Positions 18,748 through 28,226 are shown, counted from the stretch's first letter. The stretch is 49,561 nt of DNA from Phaeovulum sp. (GCF_030684035.1 NZ_JAUXPI010000046.1:1-49561), one strand, 5' to 3'. Made by a program: numbers and translations. The notes: generated by a model not told the origin, from the letters alone.

Positions 18748-18755
18748 GGCCGGGC

Positions 18756-19106
18756 TCAGCCTGCCGCACCATCGGCGGGCGGCGCGCAAAGCTGCGAGCG
18801 CGTCAGAAACCGTCTCTCGCGGCCATTGTCGAGGCTGAACATGCCACCGCGCCCGCTGATCGCATCAATCACCAGATCGGTGTGCTGCCAAGCCTCATAC
18901 TGGCGCGCGGCAATGTAGAACGGCATGCCGCCGATCTCGCCAAGCAGCACATCATGCGGGCCGATCATCAAATCGCCCAGCGCATAGCACATCGGCGATG
19001 ACCCGTCGCAGCAGCCACCTGACTGGTGAAACAGCACCGGCCCGTGCTCGGCGACAATCTCCGCCAGAAGCGCGAGCGCCGCAGGGGTCGCGGAAACCTT
19101 GCCCAT
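18756..19106 (-). CDS. DUF779 family protein (aldehyde dehydrogenase-associated)
   Basis: The ATG at 19106 (MGKVSATPAALALL) is preceded by a purine-rich ribosome region (AAAGGGCAGG). The 116-residue protein has the family core VLFHQSGGCCDGSSPMCY with the conserved vicinal cysteines, then LGEIGGMPFYIAARQYEAWQHTDLVIDAI. DUF779 proteins are regularly encoded directly next to acetaldehyde-type dehydrogenases, as here, but their biochemical role is not settled; a function in maturing or protecting the dehydrogenase is possible. It is the downstream gene of that pair, 77 bp after the dehydrogenase stop, with a hairpin repeat in between. Confidence 0.9.
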   Translation of the reverse strand: MGKVSATPAALALLAEIVAEHGPVLFHQSGGCCDGSSPMCYALGDLMIGPHDVLLGEIGGMPFYIAARQYEAWQHTDLVIDAISGRGGMFSLDNGRERRFLTRSQLCAPPADGAAG

Positions 19107-19118
19107 CAGCCTGCCCTT

Positions 19119-19179
19119 TCTTCTTTGCCCGCAATACCCTCGGGGGGGTGCGGGGGGGGGGCAGAGGCCCCCCCGCACC
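19119..19179 (-). repeat. Post-gene repeat, copy a (G/C hairpin plus GGGTATT...GAAG core)
   Basis: Read on the minus strand, a 12-bp stem (19168-19179 with 19147-19158) is followed by the core GAGGGTATTGCGGGCAAAG running into AAGAAAG. It sits just after the aldehyde dehydrogenase stop and before the DUF779 start. Related copies are at 34301-34347 and 40111-40142. It may attenuate or terminate transcription between the two genes. Confidence 0.65.
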
Positions 19180-19183
19180 TTGC

Positions 19184-20701
19184 TCAGAAGAAGCCAAGCT
19201 TCTTCGGATTGTAGCTGACCAGCATGTTCTTGGCCTGCTGGTAGTGGTCGAGCATCATCAGATGGGTTTCCCGCCCGATCCCCGACAGCTTGTAGCCGCC
19301 AAAGGCCGCATGCGCGGCGTAGTCGTGGTAGCAGTTGGTCCAGACCCGGCCCGCCTGTATCGCCCGGCCGAAACGGTAGCAGGTGTTGACATTGCGGCTC
19401 CAGACCCCGGCCCCAAGACCGTAGAGCGTGTCATTGGCAATGCGCAGCGCCTCGTCATCGTCCTTGAAGGTGGTGACCGAAACGACCGGCCCGAAGATTT
19501 CCTCCTGAAACACCCGCATCCGGTTGTGGCCCTTGAACACCGTCGGCTGAACGTAGAAACCACCCTCCAGCCCGCCGGTCATCTGCCGCCGCGCGCCGCC
19601 GGTAAGCACTTCGGCACCCTCCTTGCGACCGATGTCGAAGTAGGAGAGAATCTTTTCCATCTGCTCGCCTGACGCCTGCGCGCCAAGCATCGTCGCCGGG
19701 TCGAGCGGGTCGCCCTGCACGATCGCGGCCACCCGCTTCAAGGCCCGCTCCATGAAGCGCTCATAGATCGATTCGTGAATCAGCGCGCGGCTCGGGCAGG
19801 TACAAACCTCGCCCTGATTGAGCGCGAACATCACGAAACCCTCGATCGCCTTGTCGAAGAAGTCGTCATCCTCGTCGCAGACATCCTTGAAGAAGATGTT
19901 GGGCGATTTGCCGCCAAGCTCCAGCGTTACCGGAATCAGGTTCTGCGCGGCGTATTGCATGATCAGCCGCCCGGTCGTGGTCTCGCCGGTGAAGGCGATC
20001 TTGGCGATGCGGTTCGAGCTTGCCAGCGGCTTGCCCGCCTCCAGCCCGAAGCCGTTGACGATGTTGAGCACCCCCGGCGGCAGCAGATCCTCGATCAGCT
20101 CGGCCCAGAGCAGGATCGAGGCCGGGGTCTGCTCGGCAGGTTTCAGCACCACGCAGTTGCCCGCCGCCAGCGCCGGGGCGAGCTTCCAGACCGCCATCAG
20201 AATCGGAAAGTTCCACGGGATGATCTGGCCGACAACGCCGAGCGGTTCGTGAAAGTGGTAGGCTACGGTATTGTCGTCGATCTGCGACAGGCTGCCCTCC
20301 TGCGCCCGGATCGCTCCGGCGAAGTAGCGGAAATGGTCGATCGCCAGCGGCATGTCGGCGGCGGTGGTTTCGCGGATCGGCTTGCCGTTGTCCCAGGTTT
20401 CTGCGGTCGCCAGCAGGCTCAGGTTTTCCTCCATCCGGTCGGCGATCCGGTTCAGTATCAGCGCCCGCTCGGCGGGGCTGGTGCGGCCCCAGGCGGGGGC
20501 GGCGGCATGTGCTGCGTCCAGCGCCGCTTCGATGTCGGCGGCGTCCGAGCGCGCGACTTCGCAAATCACCTGGCCGGTGACCGGCGAGGTGTTCGCAAAG
20601 GTGCGGCCCGACCGGGCGGGCACCCACTTGCCGCCGATGAAGTTGCCGTAGACCGTCTTGAACGGTGATTTTGCGGTGCGGAAATGTTCGACCTTGTTCA
20701 T
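19184..20701 (-). CDS. Aldehyde dehydrogenase (acetaldehyde/AldB type)
   Basis: The start is placed at 20701 ([15 protein letters not shown]) because GGAGG lies 5 nt upstream; the frame extends 10 codons further without a good site. The 505 residues are the usual length. Catalytic residues are visible: E261 in TLELGGKSP and C300 in NQGEVC, with the cofactor region IPWNFP (161-166) and FTGETTTGR. It oxidises acetaldehyde or another short aldehyde with NAD(P)+. It is followed by DUF779 and preceded by a GAF/Fis regulator in the same orientation, the arrangement typical of ethanol/acetaldehyde utilisation. A palindrome lies 112-131 bp upstream of its start. Confidence 0.93.
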   Translation of the reverse strand: MNKVEHFRTAKSPFKTVYGNFIGGKWVPARSGRTFANTSPVTGQVICEVARSDAADIEAALDAAHAAAPAWGRTSPAERALILNRIADRMEENLSLLATAETWDNGKPIRETTAADMPLAIDHFRYFAGAIRAQEGSLSQIDDNTVAYHFHEPLGVVGQIIPWNFPILMAVWKLAPALAAGNCVVLKPAEQTPASILLWAELIEDLLPPGVLNIVNGFGLEAGKPLASSNRIAKIAFTGETTTGRLIMQYAAQNLIPVTLELGGKSPNIFFKDVCDEDDDFFDKAIEGFVMFALNQGEVCTCPSRALIHESIYERFMERALKRVAAIVQGDPLDPATMLGAQASGEQMEKILSYFDIGRKEGAEVLTGGARRQMTGGLEGGFYVQPTVFKGHNRMRVFQEEIFGPVVSVTTFKDDDEALRIANDTLYGLGAGVWSRNVNTCYRFGRAIQAGRVWTNCYHDYAAHAAFGGYKLSGIGRETHLMMLDHYQQAKNMLVSYNPKKLGFF

Positions 20702-20812
20702 GGTGTTCCTCCCGGAATGATGCAAAGGCACCGCCTCCTCGCGGCACCTCGAACCATGAGCGGGCAGGAATTCCGCGCTGTCAGCATGGGCGGGAAAGAT
20801 GCCGGGGCCGAC

Positions 20813-20832
20813 CTGTCGCAGCTTTGCGACAG
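20813..20832 (-). promoter_or_regulatory. Palindromic operator, probably for the GAF/Fis regulator
   Basis: CTGTCGCA, 4-nt spacer, TGCGACAG: 8-bp perfect arms. It lies between the regulator gene and the aldehyde dehydrogenase gene, about 110-130 bp ahead of the latter. A Fis-type HTH dimer would bind such a site; which regulator binds is inference. Confidence 0.6.
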
Positions 20833-20845
20833 TCTGGCGGCAGCA

Positions 20846-21802
20846 TCACTCGGGCAGGGCAATCCGCTGCCTGAGCAGCTTGCGGTGCATCGTTGCGCGC
20901 GAAATGCCAAGCCCGCGCGCCGCCGCCGAAACATTGCCATCGGCGCGCGCCAGCGCCCGCGCCAGCACCCCGCGCTCGGCCTGATCCAGCGTCTCGGCGC
21001 TTTGCAGGCCAAGAAGGTCGGCCGCCGGGCGCGGTGCCGCCGCAACGTCGCCCGAAAGGCCCAGCACCCGCCGCGCGCCGCGCGTGGCACCCACCACCAG
21101 ATCGTCGGCATCGACGGCCACCAATGCTCCCGCGCTGCGCTCGGCCCCCGGCACCATCACGATGCGGGCGAGCGGAAACGCCAGCCGGAAGGTCTCTGCC
21201 TCGATCCGCCGCGCGGTCTGCGCGACTGACTGCGCGATCAGTTCGGCCAGCGCCTCGGTCAGATCGGCCCGGCAGGATGAAACGTCGAGCACCCCGGCAA
21301 GCCTGCCATCGGCACCGTGTAGCGGCGCGCTCATGCAACTGATCGCGGCATTGCGGGCGAGGAAATGCTGGTCACGGTGCACCTTGGTGGGGCGCTGTTC
21401 GCTCAGGCAGGTGCCGATCGCGTTGGTGCCCATTTCGGCCTCGCCCCAGCGGGTTGCGGTCCACAGGCCCCAATCGGAAAAATCGCGGTCATCGGCGGGT
21501 TTGCCGCGCCGTTCCACTGGTACGCCGTCGCAGTCGGCCATCAGCACGCAGCAGCCGACCCCGCCAACCGCCTGAAAAAGATCGTCAAGGCTGGTTCCCG
21601 CAGCGCGGATGATCGGCTCCATGCGTTCGCGCGCGGCGCGGAACTCCTGCTCGCTCAGGCGCTGCGGTTTCACCGGTGCCCCGGCATCCAGCCCGTAAAG
21701 CTCTGCCGACCGGCTCCACGATGCGACAATGCGCGAATGCGTGGCCTCGCCCGCACGAATGGCGGCAAGCACGCGGTCGGCATGGCTGCGCGGTATGGTC
21801 AT
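20846..21802 (-). CDS. AcoR-like GAF / Fis-HTH regulator lacking the AAA+ domain
   Basis: The ATG at 21802 follows GGGGAGA. The 318 residues begin with the AcoR-type N-terminal segment (IVASWSRSAELYGLDAGAP). A GAF domain follows at about 70-190 (VLMADCDGVPVERRGKPADD, EMGTNAIGTCLSEQRP, APLHGADGRLAGVLDVSSC). A Fis-type HTH closes the protein (about 280-312, DGNVSAAARGLGISRATMHRKL). The central sigma-54-activating ATPase (Walker motifs, GAFTGA) is missing. It is therefore not a classical sigma-54 activator and probably acts on the housekeeping polymerase. It lies upstream of the dehydrogenase in the same orientation and is the likely regulator of it, sensing an aldehyde or alcohol-derived signal. 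Confidence 0.85.
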   Translation of the reverse strand: MTIPRSHADRVLAAIRAGEATHSRIVASWSRSAELYGLDAGAPVKPQRLSEQEFRAARERMEPIIRAAGTSLDDLFQAVGGVGCCVLMADCDGVPVERRGKPADDRDFSDWGLWTATRWGEAEMGTNAIGTCLSEQRPTKVHRDQHFLARNAAISCMSAPLHGADGRLAGVLDVSSCRADLTEALAELIAQSVAQTARRIEAETFRLAFPLARIVMVPGAERSAGALVAVDADDLVVGATRGARRVLGLSGDVAAAPRPAADLLGLQSAETLDQAERGVLARALARADGNVSAAARGLGISRATMHRKLLRQRIALPE

Positions 21803-21871
21803 CGGAAATCTCCCCGCGCGCAGAATGTGCCGCCGCGTGGTTTCTGTCCAATGAAAATCCTCGGGCCGCGC

Positions 21872-22540
21872 TCAGGAGGCGCTGACCGCCACGGCGATGC
21901 CCGCGTAATGGCAGGCGGCGGCGGCGGCGACAAAGCTGTGCCAGATCGCGTTCTGGAACTTCAGGCTGTGCCATTTGTAAAAGATGACGCCGACCGAATA
22001 GAGCAGCCCCCCGACCACCACCAGAACCAACGTGGCAAGCGGCAGCGCGGTGGCTACCGGCTTGATCGCGGCCAGCGCCGCCCATCCCAGAACCAGATAA
22101 AGCGCGATCGCCAGCCTGTCGAAGCGCCCCGGCAGCCAGATCTTGATCGCGCTGCCGCCAAGCGCCCCGGCCCAGACGACGCCGATCAGCAGCCAATTCC
22201 AGACCTGATTGCCGAGCATCGCCAGAAGCGCCGTATAGGTGCCGGCAATCATGAAATAGATCGCTGAATGGTCGAACCGCCGCAGCAGCCATTTGAGCGG
22301 CGACGGCGGGGTGAGGTTATAGGCGCAGGAAAACCCGAACATGGCAAAAAAGCCCGCCGCGTAGATGCCGGTGGCAATGCCATAGCCCGCCGATCCGTGT
22401 AGCGCGATATAGGTGAAAAGCGCGGCAAAGGCGATCAGCCCGGCAAGAATCGCGGCAATATGCACCACGCCATCGGCGACGATCTCGCCCTGGCTCGGCT
22501 GCCGCTTGTGCAGGCGGGGGTGGGCTTCGGGCAGTGACAT
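21872..22540 (-). CDS. Hemolysin III / PAQR-type membrane protein
   Basis: The start is taken at 22540 (MSLPEAHPR), with GGA 7 nt upstream; ATG 22546 is an alternative. The 222-residue protein has about seven hydrophobic helices. The family histidines are in EIVADGVVHIAAI, WLLRRFDHSAIYFMIAGTYTAL and a C-terminal AIWHSFVAAAAACHY. These metal-ligand-like histidines define the YqfA/HlyIII (TrhA) group, whose role seems to be membrane lipid/fluidity homeostasis rather than haemolysis. It is divergent from the RND pump, with a roughly 290-bp intergenic region in which I see no gene. Confidence 0.87.
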   Translation of the reverse strand: MSLPEAHPRLHKRQPSQGEIVADGVVHIAAILAGLIAFAALFTYIALHGSAGYGIATGIYAAGFFAMFGFSCAYNLTPPSPLKWLLRRFDHSAIYFMIAGTYTALLAMLGNQVWNWLLIGVVWAGALGGSAIKIWLPGRFDRLAIALYLVLGWAALAAIKPVATALPLATLVLVVVGGLLYSVGVIFYKWHSLKFQNAIWHSFVAAAAACHYAGIAVAVSAS

Positions 22541-22830
22541 CGGCATATCCAGCGTTCGTGAAGGGCAGAAGCGTAACATAACGCGGTTTGGTCGCCGCGC
22601 GTAGGGGCAGGTTCGGGCGACGTAGGGTCAAGCACCGGTCTCCGCCGGGGGTCGCAGCGACTCCGGGCAGCATGACATGGCACGGGCGTCGCAATGCCAC
22701 CGAATTACCGCTTCGATATTGACCTTTGTCGCGCCGCACCCAATGTGTCGCTGAACTGATCCGTTCAGCGTTGCGGGGCGTATTGTCTTTCGCTATGGGC
22801 GGCGTCACGCAGGGTAATGGGACGGAAAAA

Positions 22831-24006
22831 ATGGCTAGATTCATCAAGGGCCACACGATTTCGGCGCTGGTCGTGCTGGTGGCGGCAAGTGTTTGGGTTG
22901 GCACCGGCGAATTTTCGTCGGTCGGCAGCAAGATCGCCAGTGCCGCGCAGCGCCAGCCGGTGGCCGGGACCGCAGACCCTGCCATTGTGCTTCCCACCGA
23001 GGTCACCCCCGCGGTCACCCCCACCGCGCCGGTGCGCCGGGTGGTCGAGGCGGTGGTGCCGGTGTTTTCCGATCATGCCCGGCTGATCCGCCTTTCCGGC
23101 CTCACCGCGCCTGACAAGCGCGCGGTTCTGGCCGCGCGCGCCGGTGGTGCCATCGAAACCCTCACCATCGCGGCGGGCGACACCATTGCCGCCGACGCCG
23201 TGGTGATGACCCTTGAGGGCCGCGATGCGCAGGCGGCGCTGACCATTGCCGAAACCGCACATGACCAGCGCCAGCGCGAGCTTGAAGTTGCCGAAAAGCT
23301 CTTTGCCGCAGGCAACCGCACCGAATTGCAGCTGATCGCCTCGCGCAGCGCCGCCACCACCGCTGCGGCGCAACTGGAACAGGCGCGCGCCGCGGTTGAC
23401 CGGCTGCAACTGCGCGCGCCCTTCACGGGCATTGTCGATAGCGTCGAGGTGGAGCGGGGCGAGTGGATTACCGCGGGCACCAAGGTAGCCACGCTCCTGT
23501 CGCTTGACCCGATCGAGGTGCAGGCCGAGGTGAGCGAGCTTTTCGCGCGCTACCTGCGCGCCGGTGCCGAGGCCGAGGTGACGCTCGCCAATGGCACCGA
23601 ACTCAGCGGCAGCGTCCGCTTTGTCGGCAAAGAGGCCTCGGCCCAGACCCGCACCTTTCCGGTCCGCATTACGCTGCCGAACCCCGGTGGCGCGATCGGT
23701 GCAGGCATGACTGCGGAGGTTCGGCTTTTCGCCGACCCGGTGCGTTCGGTCACTGTGCCGCGCTCGGTCATCACCCTTTCGGAGACGGGGGAACTGGGTC
23801 TGCGGGTGGTGGGGTCAGACAATATCGCGCGTTTCGCCTCGGTCGAACTCCTCGACGACACGCCGACAGGGCTGGTTCTGGCCGGGGTGCCTGCCGATGT
23901 GCGCATCATCATCGCCGGGCAGGATCTGGTGCGCGATGGCGACCTGGTGACAGTTGCGGCCGATGTGCCCACCGCCGCGGCACCCGCCGCGCAGGTGACC
24001 GAATGA
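22831..24006 (+). CDS. RND efflux periplasmic adaptor (membrane fusion protein)
   Basis: The start at 22831 (MARFIKGHTISALVVLVAAS) follows GGGACGGA and gives 391 residues with an N-terminal membrane anchor. A lipoyl half is at about 105-135 (VLAARAGGAIETLTIAAGDTI), a helical hairpin at about 140-190, the second lipoyl half LRAPFTGIVDSVEVERGEWI, then the beta-barrel and a membrane-proximal domain. It bridges the inner-membrane pump to an outer-membrane channel, for which no gene is present here. The stop overlaps the pump start by 4 bp. Confidence 0.92.
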   Translation: MARFIKGHTISALVVLVAASVWVGTGEFSSVGSKIASAAQRQPVAGTADPAIVLPTEVTPAVTPTAPVRRVVEAVVPVFSDHARLIRLSGLTAPDKRAVLAARAGGAIETLTIAAGDTIAADAVVMTLEGRDAQAALTIAETAHDQRQRELEVAEKLFAAGNRTELQLIASRSAATTAAAQLEQARAAVDRLQLRAPFTGIVDSVEVERGEWITAGTKVATLLSLDPIEVQAEVSELFARYLRAGAEAEVTLANGTELSGSVRFVGKEASAQTRTFPVRITLPNPGGAIGAGMTAEVRLFADPVRSVTVPRSVITLSETGELGLRVVGSDNIARFASVELLDDTPTGLVLAGVPADVRIIIAGQDLVRDGDLVTVAADVPTAAAPAAQVTE

Positions 24007-27000
24007 AACTGGTCGAGCTTGCGATCCGGAACGCCCGGCTGACGATATCGATACTGATCTTCCTGATGGTCGCCGGGGCCATGGCCTATGTCTCGATCCC
24101 CAAGGAAGCCGAGCCTGACGTCAAGATTCCGATCATTTACGTTTCCATGTCCTATCAGGGCATCTCGCCCGAAGACAGCGAACGGCTGCTGCTGCGGCCG
24201 ATGGAATCGGCGCTGAAAACCATTCCCGGCATCAAGCAGATGACCTCGTCGGCCTATACCGGCGGCGGTAACGTGCTGATGGAGTTTCAGGCCGGGGCCG
24301 ACCTTGCCAAGGCGCTTGACGATGTGCGCAGCAAGGTCTCCTCGGCGCGCGGCGATCTGCCGAGCGGCGTCGATGAGCCCAGCGTGAACGAGGTGACGCT
24401 ATCCGAGTTTCCGGTGCTGGTGGTCACGATTTCGGGTGATGCGCCGGAACGGGTGCTGACGCTGGCCGGGCGCGAATTGCGCAACCGCATCGAAGACGTG
24501 TCGGGCGTGCTGGATGCCAACCTGCAAGGCGTGCGCGACGACCTGATCGAGGTGATCGTTGACCCCGCAAGGCTCGCCTCCTACGGGCTCCGGGTCGATG
24601 CGCTGATCGCCGGGGTGAGTGCCAACAACCAGCTTATCGCCGCCGGGGCGCTGGAAGGCGACGAGGGGCATTATGCGATCAAGGTGCCGTCGTTGATCGA
24701 AACCGCTGAAGATGTGGCAAACCTGCCGGTGGTGGTCTCTCCCGCCGCCACGGTGCGGGCGCGCGACATTGCAACGGTGCTTTCCACCAAGAAGGCCGCG
24801 ACCACGGTAACCCGCCTCAACGGCCAGCCCGCCGTGGCGATCGAGGTCAGCAAGCGCTCCGGTGCCAACCTGATCGAGACCGTCGATGCGGTGAAGGCGG
24901 TGGTCGAGGAGTTTCGCGCGCTTCTGCCCGAAGGCATCGATGTTTCGTTCAGCCAGGATAAATCGATCTCGATCCGCCAGTTGCTTGCCGATCTGCAGAA
25001 CTCGGTGCTGACCGCGGTTATCCTCGTGTTCATCGTCATCCTGTTTGCGCTTTCCGGCCGTGCCTCGATTCTGATCGGCCTGGCGATCCCCGCCTCGTTC
25101 CTGATGGGCATCCTGTTCCTGTCGCTTTATGGGGCAACGGTGAACCTCGTGGTGCTGTTCAGCCTGATCCTTGCGGTGGGGATGCTGGTTGATGACGCGA
25201 TCATCGTGACCGAATATGCCGAGCGGCGAATGAGCGAGGGCATGGACAAGCGCGAGGCCTTTGCCCAGGCCAGCCACAAGATGGCCGGGCCGGTGATTGC
25301 CGCCACCATGACCCGCGTCGCCGCCTTTTCGCCGCTGCTGTTCTGGCCCGGCATTGTCGGCGAATTCATGATGTTCCTGCCGATCACCCTGATCGCCACG
25401 CTTTCCGCCTCGATGCTTTATGCGCTGATCTTCGCCCCCACCCTCGGCGCGATCTTTTCCAAGCCGGTGCACCTCAAGCAGGGCGACCGCGACGGGCTTT
25501 ACATGGCGGTGGTGAAACGCGCGGTGCGCCACCCCGTCATCGTCGTGCTGCTTGCGTTTGGCAGCCTGATCGCGGTGCCGATGAGCTATGGCACCTACGG
25601 GGCCGGGGTCGAGTTCTTCCCTTCGGTCGAACCCGATTACGGCCTTCTCTATGTGCATGCCCGCGGCAACCTGTCGATAGAAGAAAAAGATGCGCTGGTG
25701 CGGCAGGCCGAGGCGCGCATTCTCGGTTGGCGCGGCATTGAAACCGTCTATACCCGCACCGGCTCCGGCGGCGGCTTTGGCACCAGCGTCGCGGCAGATG
25801 TGATCGGTACGATCCAATATGAATTCGTCGATTGGCGCGAGCGCAAGCCCGCCAGCGAAATCCTCGCCGATCTGCGGGTGGCGATGCAGGGCATTCCCGG
25901 CGTTGATATCGAGGTTGCGGTTCCGGTGGCCGGGCCATCGAGCGGCAAGGCAATCCAGCTGCGGCTTTCGGCGCAATTCCCGGCCGGGCTCAATGACGCG
26001 GCCCGCATGATTGCGGACGAACTGGCAAAATTCCCCGATATCATCGATATCGACAACGGCCTGCCGCCACCGGGCGTGGACTGGGAATTGCAGGTCGATC
26101 GGGCGGCAGCGGCGCGTTATGGACTGACACCGGGGGCCGTCGGCTCGATGGTGCGGCTTGTCACAAGTGGCCTGAAACTGTCTGATTATCGCCCCGCCGG
26201 GGCCGATGACGCGGTCGATATCGTGCTGCGCCTGCCACCCGACCAGCGCACGATCTCGGCGCTGGACCAGTTGCAGATCGAAACCGCGGCGGGGCCAGTG
26301 CCGATCTCGAACTTCGTCACCCGCGTCGCCGCGCCCACCACCGGCACGCTGACCCGCATCGACGGGGTGCGTACGGTCACTGTGCAGGCGGGCCTGCGCG
26401 ACGGTGTGCAGGCAGCCGCGGCGCGCGCCGCGATTTCGGAGCGGCTGGCAAGCGCCGGGCTGGAAGCGGCGGGCATCCGCTGGAAACTTGCTGGCGAAGA
26501 CGAAATGCAGGACGAAGCCTCGGCCTTCCTGATGAAGGCCTTCGGTGCCGCAATGGCGCTCATCTTCGCGGTGCTGTTGGCGCAGTTCAACAAGTTCATC
26601 TCGGTCGGTCTGGTGATTTCGGCGGTGGTGATGTCCACCATCGGGGTGCTGCTTGGCCTGATGATTCTCGGCCAGCCCTTCGTGATCGTGATGACCGGCA
26701 TCGGCATCATCGCGCTTGCCGGGGTGGTGGTGAACAACAACATCGTGCTGATCGACACCTACGATACGCTGCGCCACGAAGGCATGGACAAGGTCGAGGC
26801 CATTCTGGAAACCTGCCGCGAGCGCGCCCGCCCGGTGGTGCTGACCGCGCTTACCGCCATACTGGGCGTGCTGCCGATCGCCTTCGGGCTCAATCTCGAA
26901 CTCCTGAGCCACGAAACCACCTACGGTGCCCCCTCCACGCAATGGTGGATCGCCTTCTCCTCCGCCTTCGTCTTCGGCCTCGCCTTCGCCACCATCCTTA

Positions 27001-27107
27001 CCCTGATCGTGACCCCGTCGATGCTGATGCTGACGACACGGGCGAACGGGCCGAGGAAGCGGCGCGGGTGGTTCGGGAGGGGGGCGAAGGGGGTAGCGGC
27101 GGAGTAG
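24003..27107 (+). CDS. RND-family efflux transporter (inner-membrane pump)
   Basis: The 1034-residue pump has the RND layout: a helix at about 10-32, a large periplasmic porter domain, helices at about 335-530, a second periplasmic domain and helices at about 855-1015. Typical stretches are PKEAEPDVKIPIIYV, LDDVRSKVSSARGDLP, the TM4 region ILAVGMLVDDAIIVTEYAE (acidic pair used for proton translocation in RND pumps), and GIIALAGVVVNNNIVLIDTYD in the second half. The VDDAI/VVNNNI pair resembles the heavy-metal/multidrug CusA-AcrB superfamily, but substrates cannot be assigned. No regulator is adjacent. Confidence 0.94.
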   Translation: MKLVELAIRNARLTISILIFLMVAGAMAYVSIPKEAEPDVKIPIIYVSMSYQGISPEDSERLLLRPMESALKTIPGIKQMTSSAYTGGGNVLMEFQAGADLAKALDDVRSKVSSARGDLPSGVDEPSVNEVTLSEFPVLVVTISGDAPERVLTLAGRELRNRIEDVSGVLDANLQGVRDDLIEVIVDPARLASYGLRVDALIAGVSANNQLIAAGALEGDEGHYAIKVPSLIETAEDVANLPVVVSPAATVRARDIATVLSTKKAATTVTRLNGQPAVAIEVSKRSGANLIETVDAVKAVVEEFRALLPEGIDVSFSQDKSISIRQLLADLQNSVLTAVILVFIVILFALSGRASILIGLAIPASFLMGILFLSLYGATVNLVVLFSLILAVGMLVDDAIIVTEYAERRMSEGMDKREAFAQASHKMAGPVIAATMTRVAAFSPLLFWPGIVGEFMMFLPITLIATLSASMLYALIFAPTLGAIFSKPVHLKQGDRDGLYMAVVKRAVRHPVIVVLLAFGSLIAVPMSYGTYGAGVEFFPSVEPDYGLLYVHARGNLSIEEKDALVRQAEARILGWRGIETVYTRTGSGGGFGTSVAADVIGTIQYEFVDWRERKPASEILADLRVAMQGIPGVDIEVAVPVAGPSSGKAIQLRLSAQFPAGLNDAARMIADELAKFPDIIDIDNGLPPPGVDWELQVDRAAAARYGLTPGAVGSMVRLVTSGLKLSDYRPAGADDAVDIVLRLPPDQRTISALDQLQIETAAGPVPISNFVTRVAAPTTGTLTRIDGVRTVTVQAGLRDGVQAAAARAAISERLASAGLEAAGIRWKLAGEDEMQDEASAFLMKAFGAAMALIFAVLLAQFNKFISVGLVISAVVMSTIGVLLGLMILGQPFVIVMTGIGIIALAGVVVNNNIVLIDTYDTLRHEGMDKVEAILETCRERARPVVLTALTAILGVLPIAFGLNLELLSHETTYGAPSTQWWIAFSSAFVFGLAFATILTLIVTPSMLMLTTRANGPRKRRGWFGRGAKGVAAE

Positions 27108-27450
27108 GGCGGGGGCGGACGGTGACCGGGGCTGAACGGGTGCGGTGCCGCCGCTCCGGCCCGTGCTGCGGGTCGCCGCAGGGGCCACCATGCGCCAAGC
27201 CTGCACCGCTGCGGGTATCGACCCCGACGCGCCCCTTGTGGGCATCCCCGCAGCCGCTTTCTAACGATCTTCCACAGGGCCACTGAGGAAGCTACCTGAC
27301 CCCCGTTGCCGCAAGGTTTCGGGGGTCTTTTTTCGTCGTAGTTGCCGGGAAGGCAGGCGTCACACGGCGCGATAGCAGTCGAAAATTGGATTTCAGGGAA
27401 AGGCTTGGTCGGTTAGAAGGGGTGGAAAGAGCAAGTCGAAGGGTTTTGCC
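27108..27450. other. Non-coding gap after the RND gene
   Basis: No convincing gene. A short frame from ATG 27190 (MRQACTAAGIDPDAPLVG...) ends at 27264 and lacks a ribosome site. The base composition falls from GC-rich to mixed after about 27340, where the lower-GC orphan gene begins. A clear terminator lies at 27298-27333. Confidence 0.5.
27298..27333 (+). terminator. Intrinsic terminator
   Basis: GACCCCCG (27298-27305) pairs with CGGGGGTC (27320-27327) and is followed at once by TTTTTT (27328-27333). This is the clearest intrinsic terminator in the window. It lies about 190 bp after the RND stop. Confidence 0.85.
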
Positions 27451-28053
27451 ATGTTTGAAAAGTTCCGGGCGCGCAGGATCATGGCGAAACATACGGCGTT
27501 TGAGGTAGGGATTGACCGCGTTTTGAACGCAAGCTGGCGTGACGTTCAGCGCGGTTCCCCCGATGCAGAAGTGAAGGGTTTCGTCGCAGTTTTTAGTTTC
27601 TGCATTATGAACGCTTTTGAAACACTTCGTATTTTCGGCTCGCAGCGTGTTGAAGTGGCAAAGTTACTTCACGGAACAGTTGGAGATAAGACCGCTGTCG
27701 AAATCGCACTTCTCGGAATCGCTCGCGCAAGTCTAGACGAAGACTTGAGTGATGATTTTACCGAAGTGGTCGCAGTCGCTCATATGATCCTAACGAAAGT
27801 TGGGGGCGTTATGCCATATTCCTCAATGCCTTACGAAGATTTCATCGACCACTTCTTGCCGCTGTCGAACCTTGATGTTGCCGAAGCCGTTTCCGTATCT
27901 GCGACGCGAATTTCAAAAAGCTTCACGCAAATGCCCGAACCTATGGCGGGGTTGCTTGCGTCTTCGTTGGCAATGTCGGCAGCTTCCGAGGGCGCACGGT
28001 ATGCCGAAGGTGCTGTCAAACAGCTTAGACAAAAGATCAACCGCGAAGAATGA
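27451..28053 (+). CDS. Hypothetical protein, lower GC, next to tRNA-Glu
   Basis: The 200-residue protein starts at ATG 27451 after CGAAGGG. It is probably cytosolic and mostly helical, with no signal peptide; short hydrophobic stretches are FVAVFSFCIMNAF (about 48-60) and VVAVAHMILTKVGGVM. I do not recognise a family. The codon choice is visibly less GC-biased than its neighbours (many A/T third positions such as aaa, gaa, tct, att), which suggests recent acquisition. It lies between a terminator and the 3' side of tRNA-Glu, a common insertion site for mobile elements, but no integrase gene is visible. Confidence 0.7.
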   Translation: MFEKFRARRIMAKHTAFEVGIDRVLNASWRDVQRGSPDAEVKGFVAVFSFCIMNAFETLRIFGSQRVEVAKLLHGTVGDKTAVEIALLGIARASLDEDLSDDFTEVVAVAHMILTKVGGVMPYSSMPYEDFIDHFLPLSNLDVAEAVSVSATRISKSFTQMPEPMAGLLASSLAMSAASEGARYAEGAVKQLRQKINREE

Positions 28054-28226
28054 TCGAACGGAAGGCCATGGCATGACGCGAAGCGTTCACGTTCGCGTGA
28101 TCGTTTCCAGCCTGTCGCAGCGCCCGAAGGGCCGCTTTCAGGGGTCAATCTGCCATGGGTAGATTGTGGGTAGAGTTTTGCCGGATTTCAGACTGTGTAG
28201 CGAAATCAACATTTTACATGAACGCG

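Noticed and set aside
24399-27245. 948-codon open frame on the minus strand opposite the RND pump
   Set aside because: It is antisense to a clearly coding gene, rich in His/Gln/Arg as expected of a shadow frame in GC-rich DNA, with no recognisable domain.
27190-27264. Short frame MRQACTAAGIDPDAPLVG after the RND gene
   Set aside because: No ribosome-binding site and no recognisable similarity; too short to support.
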